Assembly (NCBI GenBank): GCA_030587405.1
Contig: JAUQZD010000016.1
Span: forward strand, 1 to 64,000
Direction: 5' to 3'
From: Candidatus Freyrarchaeum guaymasense
GTDB taxonomy: Archaea; Asgardarchaeota; Jordarchaeia; Jordarchaeales; Freyrarchaeaceae
Length of the DNA stretch: 64,000 nt
Shown here piece after piece: positions 24,994-34,394 of this stretch. The position numbers and the translations under genes were made by a program. Every line of letters begins with the position of its first letter. The stretch's first letter is position 1. The notes beneath the pieces are model-generated. The model saw only the letters and a program-made list of their open reading frames with translations, was not told the origin of the DNA and searched no databases.

Positions 24994-26244
24994 ATGGGGA
25001 TGACCATGGCGGAGAAGGTTTTGGCTAGGGCGTCAGGCAGGGAGGAGGTTACCCCTGGGGAGTACGTGACTGCAAGCATAGACTGCGCCATGGTTCATGA
25101 GGGGCTGGCAGCAGTCTATGTGACCTTGCTTGGAGCGGGGATAAGCAGCGTCTGGGACCCGGACAGGATAGTTGCGGTGTTGGACCACGCAGTCCCAGCC
25201 CCGAATGAAAGGTACGCGAACATTCACAAGCTGGTCAGGGAGGCCGTTAAGAAACTCGGGATAAAGAACTATTATGGGGAGAGGGCTGGCATCTGCCACC
25301 AGGTGATGGTTGAAAGAGGGCACGTTGCACCGGGGATGCTTATCGTTGGCACCGACTCTCACTCGACGACCTATGGAGCCCTAGGAGCCGCCGGGACGGG
25401 TATAGGGTTCACGGAGATGGCTTACGTATTCGCCACCGGGAAGCTTTGGTTTAGGGTTCCCGAGACCATCAGGTTTGAGCTCGAAGGAGAGCTGCCATAC
25501 AGAGTTTCAGCGAAGGACGTGATCCTCTACCTTATAGGCAAGTACTCTTCCGAGGCTGCCCAGTACAAGGCGGTGGAGTTCGCTGGTAGTGTGGCCGAGG
25601 AGTTAAGCATCGACGGAAGGATGACGATCAGCAACATGGCTATGGAGATGGGGGCGAAGTTTGCTTTCTTCGAGCCAGACGGGAAAACCGTGAAGTACCT
25701 TGAGGGGGTGGTTGAAGGCGGTGAGGCTTTAAAGGCGGATGGTGACGCAGAGTACGAGGAGGTTTACAGGGAGAATCTGTCAGGCTTAGAGCCGCAGGTG
25801 GCTGCACCGTTCACTGTAGACAACGTTTACCCTGTCTCAAAGTTTGAAGGCAAGAGGGTTGATCAAGGAGTTATAGGTTCCTGCACGAATGGGAGGATCG
25901 AGGATCTGCGGGTTGCCGCCGAGATCCTAGATGGGAGGGAGGTTCACCCGGATGTCAGGCTACTGGTGATCCCGGCTTCGTGGAAAATATACAGGGAAGC
26001 GTTGGAGGAAGGCATTTTAACCACGCTTATAGAAGCCGGAGCGATCATATGTAACCCTGGTTGTGGACCGTGCTTCGGAGCTCACATGGGCCTCCTCGCC
26101 TCGGGGGAAACATGCATAGCCTCGATAAACAGGAATTTTAGAGGGAGGATGGGAAGCTATGACGCTGAGGTTTACCTTGCATCCCCTGCAACCGTTGCGG
26201 CGTCCTGTGTTGAAGGGAAAATAGCTGACCCGAGAAGGTATTAA
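24994..26244 (+). CDS. Aconitase-superfamily large subunit (LeuC/HacA-like)
   Basis: This 416-residue subunit of a two-subunit hydro-lyase/isomerase has [20 protein letters not shown] and the [4Fe-4S] ligands in [11 protein letters not shown] and [13 protein letters not shown]. At about 416 residues it is the short archaeal form used by isopropylmalate isomerase, homoaconitase and dimethylmaleate hydratase. It is paired with a LeuD-like small subunit 8 nt downstream and preceded by a LeuB-like dehydrogenase. Together these would isomerise and then oxidatively decarboxylate a malate derivative. No synthase of the isopropylmalate, citramalate or homocitrate type is in the window. Confidence 0.92.
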   Translation: MGMTMAEKVLARASGREEVTPGEYVTASIDCAMVHEGLAAVYVTLLGAGISSVWDPDRIVAVLDHAVPAPNERYANIHKLVREAVKKLGIKNYYGERAGICHQVMVERGHVAPGMLIVGTDSHSTTYGALGAAGTGIGFTEMAYVFATGKLWFRVPETIRFELEGELPYRVSAKDVILYLIGKYSSEAAQYKAVEFAGSVAEELSIDGRMTISNMAMEMGAKFAFFEPDGKTVKYLEGVVEGGEALKADGDAEYEEVYRENLSGLEPQVAAPFTVDNVYPVSKFEGKRVDQGVIGSCTNGRIEDLRVAAEILDGREVHPDVRLLVIPASWKIYREALEEGILTTLIEAGAIICNPGCGPCFGAHMGLLASGETCIASINRNFRGRMGSYDAEVYLASPATVAASCVEGKIADPRRY

Positions 26245-26252
26245 GGGGTGTA

Positions 26253-26765
26253 ATGTTGAAGGCTAAGGGTAGAGTCTGGAAGTTTGGAGACAACATTGAC
26301 ACGGACTTGATAACTCCTGGAAAGTATATGGACTTGCCCATTGATGAGTTGAAGAGGCATGTCTTAGAGGCTGTTAACCCTGAGTTCGCGGCTAAGGTTA
26401 AGCCGGGGGACGTGATAGTTGCGGGAAGAAACTTTGGTTGCGGGTCGAGCAGGGAGACTGCCCCTCAAGCTATCAAGGCCCTCGGGGTGGGGGCCATCGT
26501 AGCAGAGTCCTTCGCGAGGATATTCTTCAGGAACGCTGTCGCCATAGGGCTACCAGTAATCTCATGCCCAAACGTGGCTGAGGCATTCGACAACGGAGAC
26601 GAGGCGGAAGTAGACATAGAGAAGGCGGAGGTTCGAAACCTCACCAAGAATGTCACCTTAAAGGCAACCCCTCTTTCAGAAGACATTAAAAAAGTAATAC
26701 TTAAAGGAGGGATAGTTCCTCTCCTCAAAGAGTTAGCGGAAGAACAAGGCGGAAAAGCCCAGTAA
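26253..26765 (+). CDS. Aconitase-superfamily small subunit (LeuD-like)
   Basis: This 170-residue swivel domain partners the large subunit upstream. It has [18 protein letters not shown], the [11 protein letters not shown] active-site loop and [17 protein letters not shown]. The loop after GKY, known to select substrate in this family, reads MDLP here rather than the L-containing YLRT or YLV forms I recall for homoaconitase and isopropylmalate isomerase. The preferred substrate may therefore differ. It is the last gene of the three-gene operon; a separate promoter precedes the acyl-CoA synthetase 230 bp on. Confidence 0.9.
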   Translation: MLKAKGRVWKFGDNIDTDLITPGKYMDLPIDELKRHVLEAVNPEFAAKVKPGDVIVAGRNFGCGSSRETAPQAIKALGVGAIVAESFARIFFRNAVAIGLPVISCPNVAEAFDNGDEAEVDIEKAEVRNLTKNVTLKATPLSEDIKKVILKGGIVPLLKELAEEQGGKAQ

Positions 26766-26930
26766 GGGGAACGTTGAACAACCAATAATCTACTTGAAAG
26801 GTGGCTGAAATCATATTTTCATGGAATAGTTAGGTTAGAAAAAATTGCAAAAGAGATAAACGTGTTAAGCGTCCGGTAGTCCAAGCTAAAAAATGTGCGT
26901 AGTAGCTTTTAGCATTTCTAAAAAGAAAAA

Positions 26931-26948
26931 AATTTATATAAAATATAA
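26931..26948 (+). promoter_or_regulatory. TATA-rich promoter of the acyl-CoA synthetase gene
   Basis: AATTTATATAAAATATAA lies 50-67 nt before the ATG at 26998. This spacing leaves room for a 20-30 nt leader that contains the GGGAGGAG SD. It separates the synthetase from the LeuBCD-like operon. Confidence 0.5.
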
Positions 26949-26997
26949 TTCCATTCTAAGGTCATAATGGTGGATGTTGGTTGGGAGGAGAAGGTCG

Positions 26998-28665
26998 ATG
27001 AGTGTTTTAAAGGGTTTCCCAAGCACCATGATGGACGACTACCAGCTGAATGTGATCAAGATTTTAGAGAGGGGTGCAAAGCTCTACGCTAGGAAAGAGG
27101 TCGTTTCTAGGAGGGTTAGTGATGGGGGCATTTTCCGCTACACGTACAAGGACGCTTGGGAGAGGGTTCAGAAGGCAGCCAACTTCCTGGTGGAGGAGCT
27201 GGGGGTTAAGCCGGGAGACAGGGTAGGAGTAATAGGATGGAACACCCACAGATTCTTCGAACTATACTATGCAGTGCCAGGGATAGGTGCTGTTGTACAC
27301 GAGATAAACCTCAGGCTTCACCCGGATGACCTGACCTACGTGATAAACCATGCAGGGGACAAGGTGCTGTTCATGGATGACGGAATGGTGCGACTGCTAG
27401 TTGAAAGCGTTAAGGACAAACTTGAAACTGTTGAGAAGTACGTAGTTATGAGTGACAGCAAGGAGGTTGAAACAACGCTTGAGCCAGCATATAACTACGA
27501 GGAGCTGATGGACAAGGCAAAGGCAAGCTATGATTGGCCGACAATAGACGAAAGGAGCGGGGCGGCGATGTGCTACACCACAGGGACTACCGGTAAACCT
27601 AAGGGCGTCGTCTACAGCCACAGAGCTCTTATCATGCACTCGATAGTGGCAGGATTACCGTCCACCATAAACGTGAGCGAAAAGGACTCAATGCTGGTTA
27701 TAGTCCCCATGTTCCACGTAAACGCCTGGGGTATGCCATACGGTGCACCTGCAGCAGGAGCAAAATTGGTCCTCCCAGCGCAGTTCTACACGCCGGAAAT
27801 GCTCCTCGAACTCATAGAGAAGGAAGACGTCACCATAGCAGCTTCGGTCCCAACGGTATGGATTATGATAGTGGATTACCTTAAGAAAACTGGTAAGAAG
27901 GTTGACCTAAGCGGGGTCAAGATCGTATTTGGTGGCAGCGAGCCCCCGCTAGCCTTGATGAAGACCCTAGCCGAGATGGGGGCAACGGTACAGCATGCTT
28001 GGGGGATGACCGAGACGACGCCCCTTGGAACGGCGAACGTGATAAAGAGCTACCTTGAAAAGGAGCTCTCAGAAGAGGAGAAATGGCAGCTAATGACGAA
28101 GCAAGGGCTAGTAGCACCATTACTGGAGGCCAAAATCGTTGACGATGAAGGACGCGAACTCCCATGGGATGGCAAAACACCAGGTGAACTTGTGATCAGG
28201 GGGCCTTGGATAGCCAAGGAGTACTACAACGATGAGAGGTCGAAGGACGCGCTCATAGACGGATGGTTCAGAACAGGAGACATAGCAACCATAGACCCCG
28301 AAGGATACGTCAAAATCGTCGACCGCGCAAAGGATCTGATCAAGAGTGGTGGTGAGTGGATTAGTAGTGTTGATTTGGAGAATGCTATTATGGCTCATCC
28401 TAAGGTTAGGGAGGCTACTGTTATTGCTGTTAGTCATCCTAAGTGGCAGGAGAGGCCTCTGGCCATCGTCGTCCCTGTTGAGGAGTATAAGGGTAAGGTG
28501 ACCAAGGAGGAGATCATAGAGTTTCTCAGGCCTAAGTTTGCTAAGTGGTGGCTCCCCGACGACGTGGTCTTCGTGGACGAGATACCAAAGACAAGCGTAG
28601 GAAAATTCGACAAGAAAGTACTAAGAGAAAAATACAAAGACTACAAACTACCAACAGCAGAGTAA
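26998..28665 (+). CDS. Acyl-CoA synthetase (AMP-forming)
   Basis: The 555-residue ANL-family enzyme activates a carboxylic acid with ATP and CoA. The P-loop motif [51 protein letters not shown] and the C-terminal catalytic lysine in [11 protein letters not shown] are all present. The overall layout matches medium/long-chain fatty-acid:CoA ligases, but the acid is not predictable. The ATG at 26998 follows GGGAGGAGAAGG; a longer frame from the TTG at 26974 would include that SD. It could feed the crotonase and dehydrogenase at 5-7 kb, or activate acids from the adjacent dicarboxylate block. Confidence 0.92.
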   Translation: MSVLKGFPSTMMDDYQLNVIKILERGAKLYARKEVVSRRVSDGGIFRYTYKDAWERVQKAANFLVEELGVKPGDRVGVIGWNTHRFFELYYAVPGIGAVVHEINLRLHPDDLTYVINHAGDKVLFMDDGMVRLLVESVKDKLETVEKYVVMSDSKEVETTLEPAYNYEELMDKAKASYDWPTIDERSGAAMCYTTGTTGKPKGVVYSHRALIMHSIVAGLPSTINVSEKDSMLVIVPMFHVNAWGMPYGAPAAGAKLVLPAQFYTPEMLLELIEKEDVTIAASVPTVWIMIVDYLKKTGKKVDLSGVKIVFGGSEPPLALMKTLAEMGATVQHAWGMTETTPLGTANVIKSYLEKELSEEEKWQLMTKQGLVAPLLEAKIVDDEGRELPWDGKTPGELVIRGPWIAKEYYNDERSKDALIDGWFRTGDIATIDPEGYVKIVDRAKDLIKSGGEWISSVDLENAIMAHPKVREATVIAVSHPKWQERPLAIVVPVEEYKGKVTKEEIIEFLRPKFAKWWLPDDVVFVDEIPKTSVGKFDKKVLREKYKDYKLPTAE

Positions 28666-28755
28666 AAACCCCCTCTTTTCTACACTATATTTTAAGCTAA
28701 ATTTTTAACGTTTATCCTCTTAATGGGCAAATTAATAGAACATGACAGAACATGT

Positions 28756-29190
28756 TCATGGAGTATTTCTTATTGTTGTCAGTCGTGTTATCCCTGGGAT
28801 CCCGTCGAAGCCGCTGTCGAAACTATATATTATGTTGATGTCTAGGTCTCTCATCACAGCTACCGATACAGCATCTGTAAAACTTAACCTTTCATACCTT
28901 CTGAATATTTGGGCTCCAGCTTCAACGTGTCTATCTTCGACTTTTACTAGTGTTAACTTAGGGGAGGATAGGAGGGTGTCTAGAACCTCAATGGATTCTT
29001 TTACTCCTTTCCTCCTCCTGACGAAAGTTACTGTTTCATCAAGGATGTAGTCGGTAATTACTGGTTTCCCCAAGGAGCCTTCTTCGGCGGCGATGACTAT
29101 CTCTCTGCCTAGCTCATAATGCTTTTCCTTTGGGAAAAACGCTGCGATGAAGATTGTGGTGTCTAAAAACGGGCGCCTAATGACCACCAC
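28756..29190 (-). CDS. vapC: PIN-domain toxin (VapC-like)
   Basis: This protein of about 144 residues has the PIN pattern: first aspartate in RPFLDTTIFIAAFF, central glutamate in ITDYILDETVTF, the third acidic residue in SFTDAVSVAVMRD, and the late IYSFDSGFDGI. It overlaps the last codons of an AbrB-type antitoxin gene, a common toxin-antitoxin layout. The start is uncertain: GTGs at 29190 and 29187 and an ATG at 29205 are in frame. I prefer 29190 because GAGG lies 6 nt upstream. The partner type (AbrB) differs from that of the VapBC pair at 14.7 kb. Confidence 0.87.
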   Translation of the reverse strand: MVVIRRPFLDTTIFIAAFFPKEKHYELGREIVIAAEEGSLGKPVITDYILDETVTFVRRRKGVKESIEVLDTLLSSPKLTLVKVEDRHVEAGAQIFRRYERLSFTDAVSVAVMRDLDINIIYSFDSGFDGIPGITRLTTIRNTP

Positions 29191-29422
29191 TAACAGCCTC
29201 GTCATGTTCTGCTACGGAGTCAAAAGCATCTTCAGTATCGTACTTCCCCACAAGGTCTGTGAGCTTAGCGTTTCTTCTTAAAGGCTTAATAAGGATTTCT
29301 TCCCCCATGTCGATCCAAAGCAACTCGTCCCCCGGCCTCAAGTCATACCTTTCCCTTGTTTCCGAAGGAACGGAAATTTGGCATCCTCTTGAAATCCTAA
29401 GCTTTTTAACTATTAACCCCAC
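29177..29422 (-). CDS. AbrB/SpoVT-type antitoxin
   Basis: This 81-residue protein has the swapped-hairpin DNA-binding pattern: LRISRGCQISVPSETRERYDLRPGDELLWIDMGEEILIKPL. An acidic C-terminal tail (LVGKYDTEDAFDSVAEHDEAV) is suited to block the toxin encoded next. The GTG at 29422 follows AAGGTGG at 5 nt; the longer frame to 29458 lacks an SD. A TATA-like TATATTAA sits near 29465-29472 on this strand. Confidence 0.8.
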   Translation of the reverse strand: MGLIVKKLRISRGCQISVPSETRERYDLRPGDELLWIDMGEEILIKPLRRNAKLTDLVGKYDTEDAFDSVAEHDEAVSGGH

Positions 29423-29646
29423 TTTAACCACCTTATCATGAAATATGCCAAACCCCATGTTAATATAGTTTTTCCATGAAAAATAGAGGAATAGGCCGGA
29501 AGGCTAAAAACCATAAGCCGACCGTGACAAGACATCATGATGAAACGGCACGTCTCCATCGGAGGCTTAACCGGGAAGGTTCTGCTGCCATCCCTAAGCA
29601 CTCATCCACCCATCCAGGAGGGACAATAATAAAGAGGGAAGTGAGG

Positions 29647-29768
29647 GGGTTCAGCGGATATAGTCTTTTAGACGTATGTCCGCTTTGGGACGCATCACCC
29701 TTGAAGGTTTTATCCTTCAGGGGCTCGTCCCCTTTTGGGGTAACCCCGGGAGCCCCACATCCGAAGGT
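29647..29768 (-). ncRNA. Orphan TnpB right end / omegaRNA-like copy without tnpB
   Basis: This 120-bp block is a close copy of the right end at 48811-48931. The shared parts include GGGTTCAGC, ATATAGT, TATGTCCGCTTTGGGAC, GCTCGTCCCC and AGCCCCACATCCGAAGG. On the minus strand it starts with the last tnpB codons (LRMWGS), then breaks frame. The stem at 29698-29707 with 29714-29722 (GAAGG/CCTTC) is GAGG/CCTC in the other copy, so pairing is preserved despite change. No tnpB gene lies upstream; 29769-30005 and 29423-29646 hold no other gene. A guide read from this copy would begin CCCTCACTTCCC. Confidence 0.65.
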
Positions 29769-30005
29769 GCTTGCCCCGATAGGCAGCCAGGCTGCCTGAG
29801 CAGACGGGGCTTCAATTAAGCATGTCTGGAAGGAGAGGTATAAATGTGTTGCGGCCGCAGAGCGTCTATCAATGCCTATGAAAAATGTTACTGCTTCGCA
29901 AGGTAACTTTCCACCGTTAAACCTTTAAGAAGGATGAAACTCGGAGCGTCCCCGTGTAGGCTATATGTTAACTTAAATAGGCCGTTCTCCCGGGTTTTGG
30001 AAGGG

Positions 30006-30806
30006 TCATTTTGAGAGGAAGTCTAGCAGGAGCTGGGTGAACGCTTCTCTTTCTTGGGCTATTAATCCGTGGCCTGCATTTTCGAATATGACTAGCTTGG
30101 CGTTGGGTATTGCCTCCGCGAGTATTTTCCCGTTCTCGGGTGGAACCAGGATGTCCTTTCCTCCGGAAACCACTAAGGTTGGCGCCTTTATGTTGTTTAG
30201 TCTATCGTAAGCGTCGAAGTTCATCACAGCGTTAAGTTGCCTCATGTAAGCGTCCGGCGGGATCATATACATTGATATTCGCTTAACAGTCAGTTCTGCA
30301 ACTTCAGGGTGGGTTTTTAAGTATTCCTCAGGGTAGAGGAGGGAAAGCGTGGCTCTGGCCAAGTCTTCAGGAGGTATTTTGCTTCTATCGGATGCCAGCA
30401 GGGAAATTACCTCTTGGGAGGGAGGGATGGCCTTCGACCCACCCGGGCTTGTTACACAGAGGACAAGCTTCTCAACCCTTTCAGGGTAGTTTATAGCGAT
30501 CTCCTGGGCTATCATCCCGCCCATAGATACGCCCAGAATGTGGGCCTTACCTATGTTTAAAGTATCCATTAGCTTAACGGTGTCGTCGGCGAACATCCTT
30601 ATGGTGTACTCTACCTTTGGCTTATCGCTTCTTCCAGCCCCCCTGTTATCGAAGACGACAACCTTAAACCCTTTCGAGACCTCCTTTATGAAGAGAGGAT
30701 CCCACCAGTTCACATCAGCAGACAAACCCATAATCATGACCAGAGGGAAACCCTCCCCATGAACCTCATAGTACATGTTTATGTCTCCAACCCTAGCTAT
30801 GGGCAT
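30006..30806 (-). CDS. Alpha/beta hydrolase
   Basis: The 266-residue serine hydrolase has the nucleophile elbow GVSMGGM, the acid in SGGKDILVPPENG and the histidine in NAGHGLIAQE. Oxyanion and early motifs (MGLSADVNWWDP, FDNRGAGRSDKP) place it with the 3-oxoadipate enol-lactonase/haloperoxidase-like group. The substrate is unknown: esters, lactones and thioesters are all possible. The ATG at 30806 has GGGAGGAGG upstream. It stands alone, 80 bp from the sirtuin gene on the same strand. Confidence 0.9.
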   Translation of the reverse strand: MPIARVGDINMYYEVHGEGFPLVMIMGLSADVNWWDPLFIKEVSKGFKVVVFDNRGAGRSDKPKVEYTIRMFADDTVKLMDTLNIGKAHILGVSMGGMIAQEIAINYPERVEKLVLCVTSPGGSKAIPPSQEVISLLASDRSKIPPEDLARATLSLLYPEEYLKTHPEVAELTVKRISMYMIPPDAYMRQLNAVMNFDAYDRLNNIKAPTLVVSGGKDILVPPENGKILAEAIPNAKLVIFENAGHGLIAQEREAFTQLLLDFLSK

Positions 30807-30887
30807 GAAGCCTCCTCCCGAAATTACGTGCAGAAAATACGTTATAGGCAGAGTTTAAAAAGCTTGCTTTAGTAGAGGCTGGTGCGG

Positions 30888-31631
30888 CTACCTTTTCAGC
30901 AATTCCTTCTTCAGCTCCTCCAAGATCTTTGGAAGAGCCTCCGCCGCCTTGCTCCTAATCGACATGGTTACGTACGGGGTTAGCGCAGTCGGGTTCGGGT
31001 TAACCTCCACCACCTCCGCCCCGTTCTCCAAGGCGATGAGTGGCAGCTGGGCTGCAGGCGAAACAACACCTGAAGTCCCAACAACCAAGAAGAGTTCTGC
31101 CTTGCTACTGGCAATTACAGCCTCCCTCAAAACTTCAGGGTCTAACGGTTCCCCAAACTGAACCACGTGAGGGCGCAACGCTGTGCCGCAGCTATGATAT
31201 GGTGGAATGCTTTCTAGGGGCGTGTTGGGCAGGTCGACTATCGCCCCATCCCTAGGGCAGCGCCCCTTCCACATGTTCCCGTGGAGTTCAAGTACACGCT
31301 TACTTCCAGCCTTAGTGTGAAGGCCGTCAACGTTCTGAGTTATCAACCAGAAGTTCTTAAAGTACTTCTCCATCTCCGCGATGGCTAAGTGTGCAGCGTT
31401 AGGCTTGCAACGAGCCACCAAACCTCTTCTCCACTCGTAGAACTCCCAAGTCCCCTTATTGTTCCAAGGAGGGCCAGCCTTACGGGCGAGCTCTCTTGCC
31501 TCGGGGATCTCCCACATTGAGCCGCGCCCCCTAAAGATCGGTACACCGCTTTCAGCTGAAACCCCTGCTCCTGTAAGAACCACCACGTGGAGGTCACGGC
31601 TCACCCTAATTTTCAACCTATCAACCAACAT
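30888..31631 (-). CDS. Sirtuin (NAD-dependent protein deacylase), class III-like
   Basis: The 247-residue Sir2 protein has TGAGVSAESGVPIFRG, ITQNVDGLHTKAG, catalytic H117 in LELHGNMW, and VGTSGVVSPA. The Y-x2-R signature of Sirt5/CobB-type enzymes is present (Y65, R68 in WEFYEWRRG), which points to removal of acidic acyl groups such as succinyl or malonyl from lysines. The zinc site is degenerate: only C125 and C148 remain of the usual two CxxC pairs, with D and H nearby. Linking it to the succinyl/acyl-CoA-forming enzymes around it is inference. Confidence 0.9.
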   Translation of the reverse strand: MLVDRLKIRVSRDLHVVVLTGAGVSAESGVPIFRGRGSMWEIPEARELARKAGPPWNNKGTWEFYEWRRGLVARCKPNAAHLAIAEMEKYFKNFWLITQNVDGLHTKAGSKRVLELHGNMWKGRCPRDGAIVDLPNTPLESIPPYHSCGTALRPHVVQFGEPLDPEVLREAVIASSKAELFLVVGTSGVVSPAAQLPLIALENGAEVVEVNPNPTALTPYVTMSIRSKAAEALPKILEELKKELLKR

Positions 31632-31911
31632 GATCCATCATCTCCAGTTGATTCTCCCTCCAGCACATCCTCCTTAAGAGGGTGCCGCTTCATTTTCAAT
31701 TCAACCAGTAGAGCCAAAAAAGTCTTCTTCTCAAAAGAGAGCGTTCTTTCATGGCTCAATTTAACTTGGTAGTCCACGCTACTCCGTGCGAACACGCTTG
31801 TAGTTAACATTTGATTAAAGGAGGGAAGGAAAATGAAGAAACTTTTAAAACGTGCTGGCAACACAAAGGTAATAACGTATAATGGAGTTAAGGTTTGCTC
31901 GGTGTTGAGAA

Positions 31912-32553
31912 ATGAGGGGTGACGTCTTCGGCAGGATGGTTAAGGCTATAGTTAACTTAGATCCTCAAGGGGCTAGGTTGATTGCACAGGAGGCTGTTGA
32001 AAGCGGTGTTCCTCCGATGGAGGCCATTAAGGCGTTCTCTAAGGGTTTGGAGATTGTCGGTGAACTTTTCGAGAGAAACGAGTACTTTTTGGCTGACATG
32101 ATAATGGCTGCTGACGCCTTTAAGGAGGCCATGGACGTGTTGAGGCCGCATATAAGGGGGGCTGGTGGGGGGAAGGGACGAATAGTCATAGGGACTGTTA
32201 AGGACGACGTGCATGACTTAGGGAAGAATGTTGTGGCGACGCTTCTAGCAGCCGAGGGATATGAGGTCTACGATTTGGGAGTTGATGTTCCAGCTGAAAA
32301 GTTTTTGGAAAAAGTGAAGGAGGTTAACGCGGACATCTTAGGGCTTAGCGCCCTTTTAACCACGACCATGGAACGCATAAGGGAGGTTATAGGCAAGCTG
32401 GAGGAGGAAGGGTTAAGAGGGAAGGTTAAGGTTATTGTCGGAGGAAGGCCGGTCACACCGGAGTTCGCGGAGGAGGTTGGAGCAGACGGTTATGGAAGAG
32501 ACGCCATTGCAGCGTTAAAGGTGGTTAAAGAGCTACTGGAGGGAGGGAAGTGA
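31912..32553 (+). CDS. Corrinoid (B12-binding) methyl-carrier protein, MtaC/MtbC-like
   Basis: This 213-residue protein has an N-terminal helical cap (about 1-85) and a cobalamin-binding domain with the DxHxxG motif KDDVHDLGKN (H101 is the cobalt ligand). GLSALLTTTMERI and a VIVGGRPVTPEFAEEVGADGYGRDA end complete the domain. Such proteins carry the methyl group between a substrate methyltransferase and a second methyltransferase. The ATG at 31912 follows GGTGTTGAG. It overlaps by 4 bp (GTGA) with the methyltransferase gene downstream. The matching substrate methyltransferase is missing from the window. Confidence 0.92.
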   Translation: MRGDVFGRMVKAIVNLDPQGARLIAQEAVESGVPPMEAIKAFSKGLEIVGELFERNEYFLADMIMAADAFKEAMDVLRPHIRGAGGGKGRIVIGTVKDDVHDLGKNVVATLLAAEGYEVYDLGVDVPAEKFLEKVKEVNADILGLSALLTTTMERIREVIGKLEEEGLRGKVKVIVGGRPVTPEFAEEVGADGYGRDAIAALKVVKELLEGGK

Positions 32554-33590
32554 ACGTTTTAGAAAGGGTTCTTACCACGATAAGGTTTGAGGAGCCAGAC
32601 CAGGTTCCAGTGGTCCTATTTCCCGAATGGGACTTCCTAGCGGATCTCTACGATGTCCCGCTGAGGAAATTGCTGAACGATCCTGTGCTGCAAATAAAGG
32701 CAGGAAACAAAATGAGGGAGATGTTCCCGGACGCGTTCATCGCCACCGGAGTCTGGGTCCCCTACGCTGAGGCAACCGCCTTCGGATGCAAGCTTTCAGA
32801 TCCTGAAGACGAAATCCCAGGGATTATGGAGGTGGCGGTTAAGAGCGTCGAGGACATTGACACGTTAGAAGTCCCGGACCCATACCAGGACGGCCTCCTG
32901 CCAAGGTACCTTGAATTTTTAAAGGTTCAGAAAAGGGAGGCTGGGCAGGTTCTCGGCGTAGGAGGTTTCGGACCAGTCGAGTTGGCATGTGAAATCATGG
33001 GCTTCACCCAGTTTCTAAGGCTTATCAGCATTGATCCAGAGCGCGCTCACCGTCTTCTAAGGGTCACAACAGAAACCGTTAAGACATGGTTTGACACGAT
33101 GATAGACGTTATAGGAGGATCCGCTCTCCTAGCCCTCGTAAGCGACCATACAACAGGGTTTCTACGAGCAGAGAAGTGTACAGAGTTCTTCACACCGTAC
33201 CTTAAAGAAGTTTTCGACCACCTTAGGGGTAAGGTTTCGATCTTCCTCTACCATAACGAGAATTACTCCGCCCACGTTCTAGACCAAATAGCCGAGTTTA
33301 AAGTTCAGATATTTCACTGCGGGGAGATAGGCGACCTTAGAAGGGCTAAAGAGGCAACCTATGGAAAGTACACTCTTATGGGTAACATACATCCAAGGGA
33401 TGTGATGTTGAGGGGCACTCCAGAGATGGTAGAGGAGAAGTGTAAGGAGGTTATAGAGGCTCTTGCTCCTGGAGGAGGATTCATCCTATCAGTTGGGGGA
33501 GGGGTAAGCAGAAAAATCCCCTTAGAGCACATAGAGGTACTCATAAGATCGGCTGAGAAGTACGGCCGCTACCCAATAACGGGGAAGTAG
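32550..33590 (+). CDS. Uroporphyrinogen decarboxylase-fold methyltransferase (MtaA-like)
   Basis: This 346-residue barrel protein belongs to the UroD/MtaA/CmuA family, here clearly linked to corrinoid chemistry by its 4-bp overlap with the B12 carrier. Visible features are RFEEPDQVPVV at the N-terminus, GPVELACEIMGF, SDHTTGFLRAEKC, LYHNEN, the IFHCGE zinc-ligand region, MGNIHP and a glycine-rich SVGGGVSR. It would move a methyl group between the carrier and a thiol or pterin acceptor. Nothing adjacent identifies the acceptor, and true uroporphyrinogen decarboxylase activity is unlikely given the partner. Confidence 0.9.
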   Translation: MNVLERVLTTIRFEEPDQVPVVLFPEWDFLADLYDVPLRKLLNDPVLQIKAGNKMREMFPDAFIATGVWVPYAEATAFGCKLSDPEDEIPGIMEVAVKSVEDIDTLEVPDPYQDGLLPRYLEFLKVQKREAGQVLGVGGFGPVELACEIMGFTQFLRLISIDPERAHRLLRVTTETVKTWFDTMIDVIGGSALLALVSDHTTGFLRAEKCTEFFTPYLKEVFDHLRGKVSIFLYHNENYSAHVLDQIAEFKVQIFHCGEIGDLRRAKEATYGKYTLMGNIHPRDVMLRGTPEMVEEKCKEVIEALAPGGGFILSVGGGVSRKIPLEHIEVLIRSAEKYGRYPITGK

Positions 33591-34394
33591 GAGGGAGACC
33601 CGAGACAGGCTAACGCGAACAAAGCCCTCTTGATGCGTGACACCATCACGTTTACCGTAGCTTGGCAGATTAACAGCTGCTCTCTCACTTAACCCATTGC
33701 TCCCCCATGACAGCCTAGAAGATTTTTCTCATTAGCTTTAACGTTGAAGAACGTGTTGGCAGATAAAAAAAGAGGTTTAGCTCCAGCCGTGAATCCGAGC
33801 TTCACCTTAGCGGTTCCTCCGAGAGGAGTAAGCAGGTTTTCACACGATTCAAGCACGTCAAAATAGGATGCTAGGAACCTGGGTACATGCTCCACCTAGA
33901 TGCCTGAAATCCCTTCCTTACTCCCTTCTAGAAGAAGGGGGTGCTTAACCACATTTTCAGGTTTTCATTCTCCCCAGTTTCGCATAGTACATTCTAAGTT
34001 GGCACCAAGGAATCTCCGTTAACCCACTTCACCTTTCACGAGTCACGTAAGGACTTCTTCAGCTGGACAAGCTTCACCTACTTCGCGTCATTCACGAGGC
34101 CCACACTCTTCAACAGATATTATAGTGTTAACCTAATCATTGCTAAACCATTTTTCGGGTTTTGGCTCCCATAAAACCAAGCATTAGAAGGTCTGCGGCA
34201 ACACAATCCGTACAATCCGTAAAATTTACTTACCTTCTTCCATTACAGTTGCAAGTTCGACACTTCCCAGTCGCACAGCTCCAACCTTCCACTTATATCC
34301 ACTTATATCTAAACTAGAGGAGTAAGATTAATTCACCACATAAAAGTAATGAGGAAATTTCATTTTACATTCTGTTCAAGAATGAGAAAAGAAA
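33591..34394. other. 800-bp stretch without a supported gene
   Basis: No ORF here carries a recognisable motif. The best is a 68-codon minus-strand frame at 33689-33895, whose composition looks partly protein-like but which matches no family I know; it may be a remnant. Two short tandem duplications are visible: CAATCCGTA twice near 34207-34224 and CACTTATATC twice near 34291-34310. There is no tRNA or CRISPR repeat. Confidence 0.4.

Noticed and set aside
33689..33895. 68-codon minus-strand frame in the long gene-free gap
   Set aside because: Some segments look protein-like, but there is no family match, no SD, and frames on either side are broken; kept only as a note.
34240..34275. tRNA-like GTTCGA segment
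   Set aside because: No acceptor or anticodon stems can be formed around it; no tRNA was found anywhere in the window.
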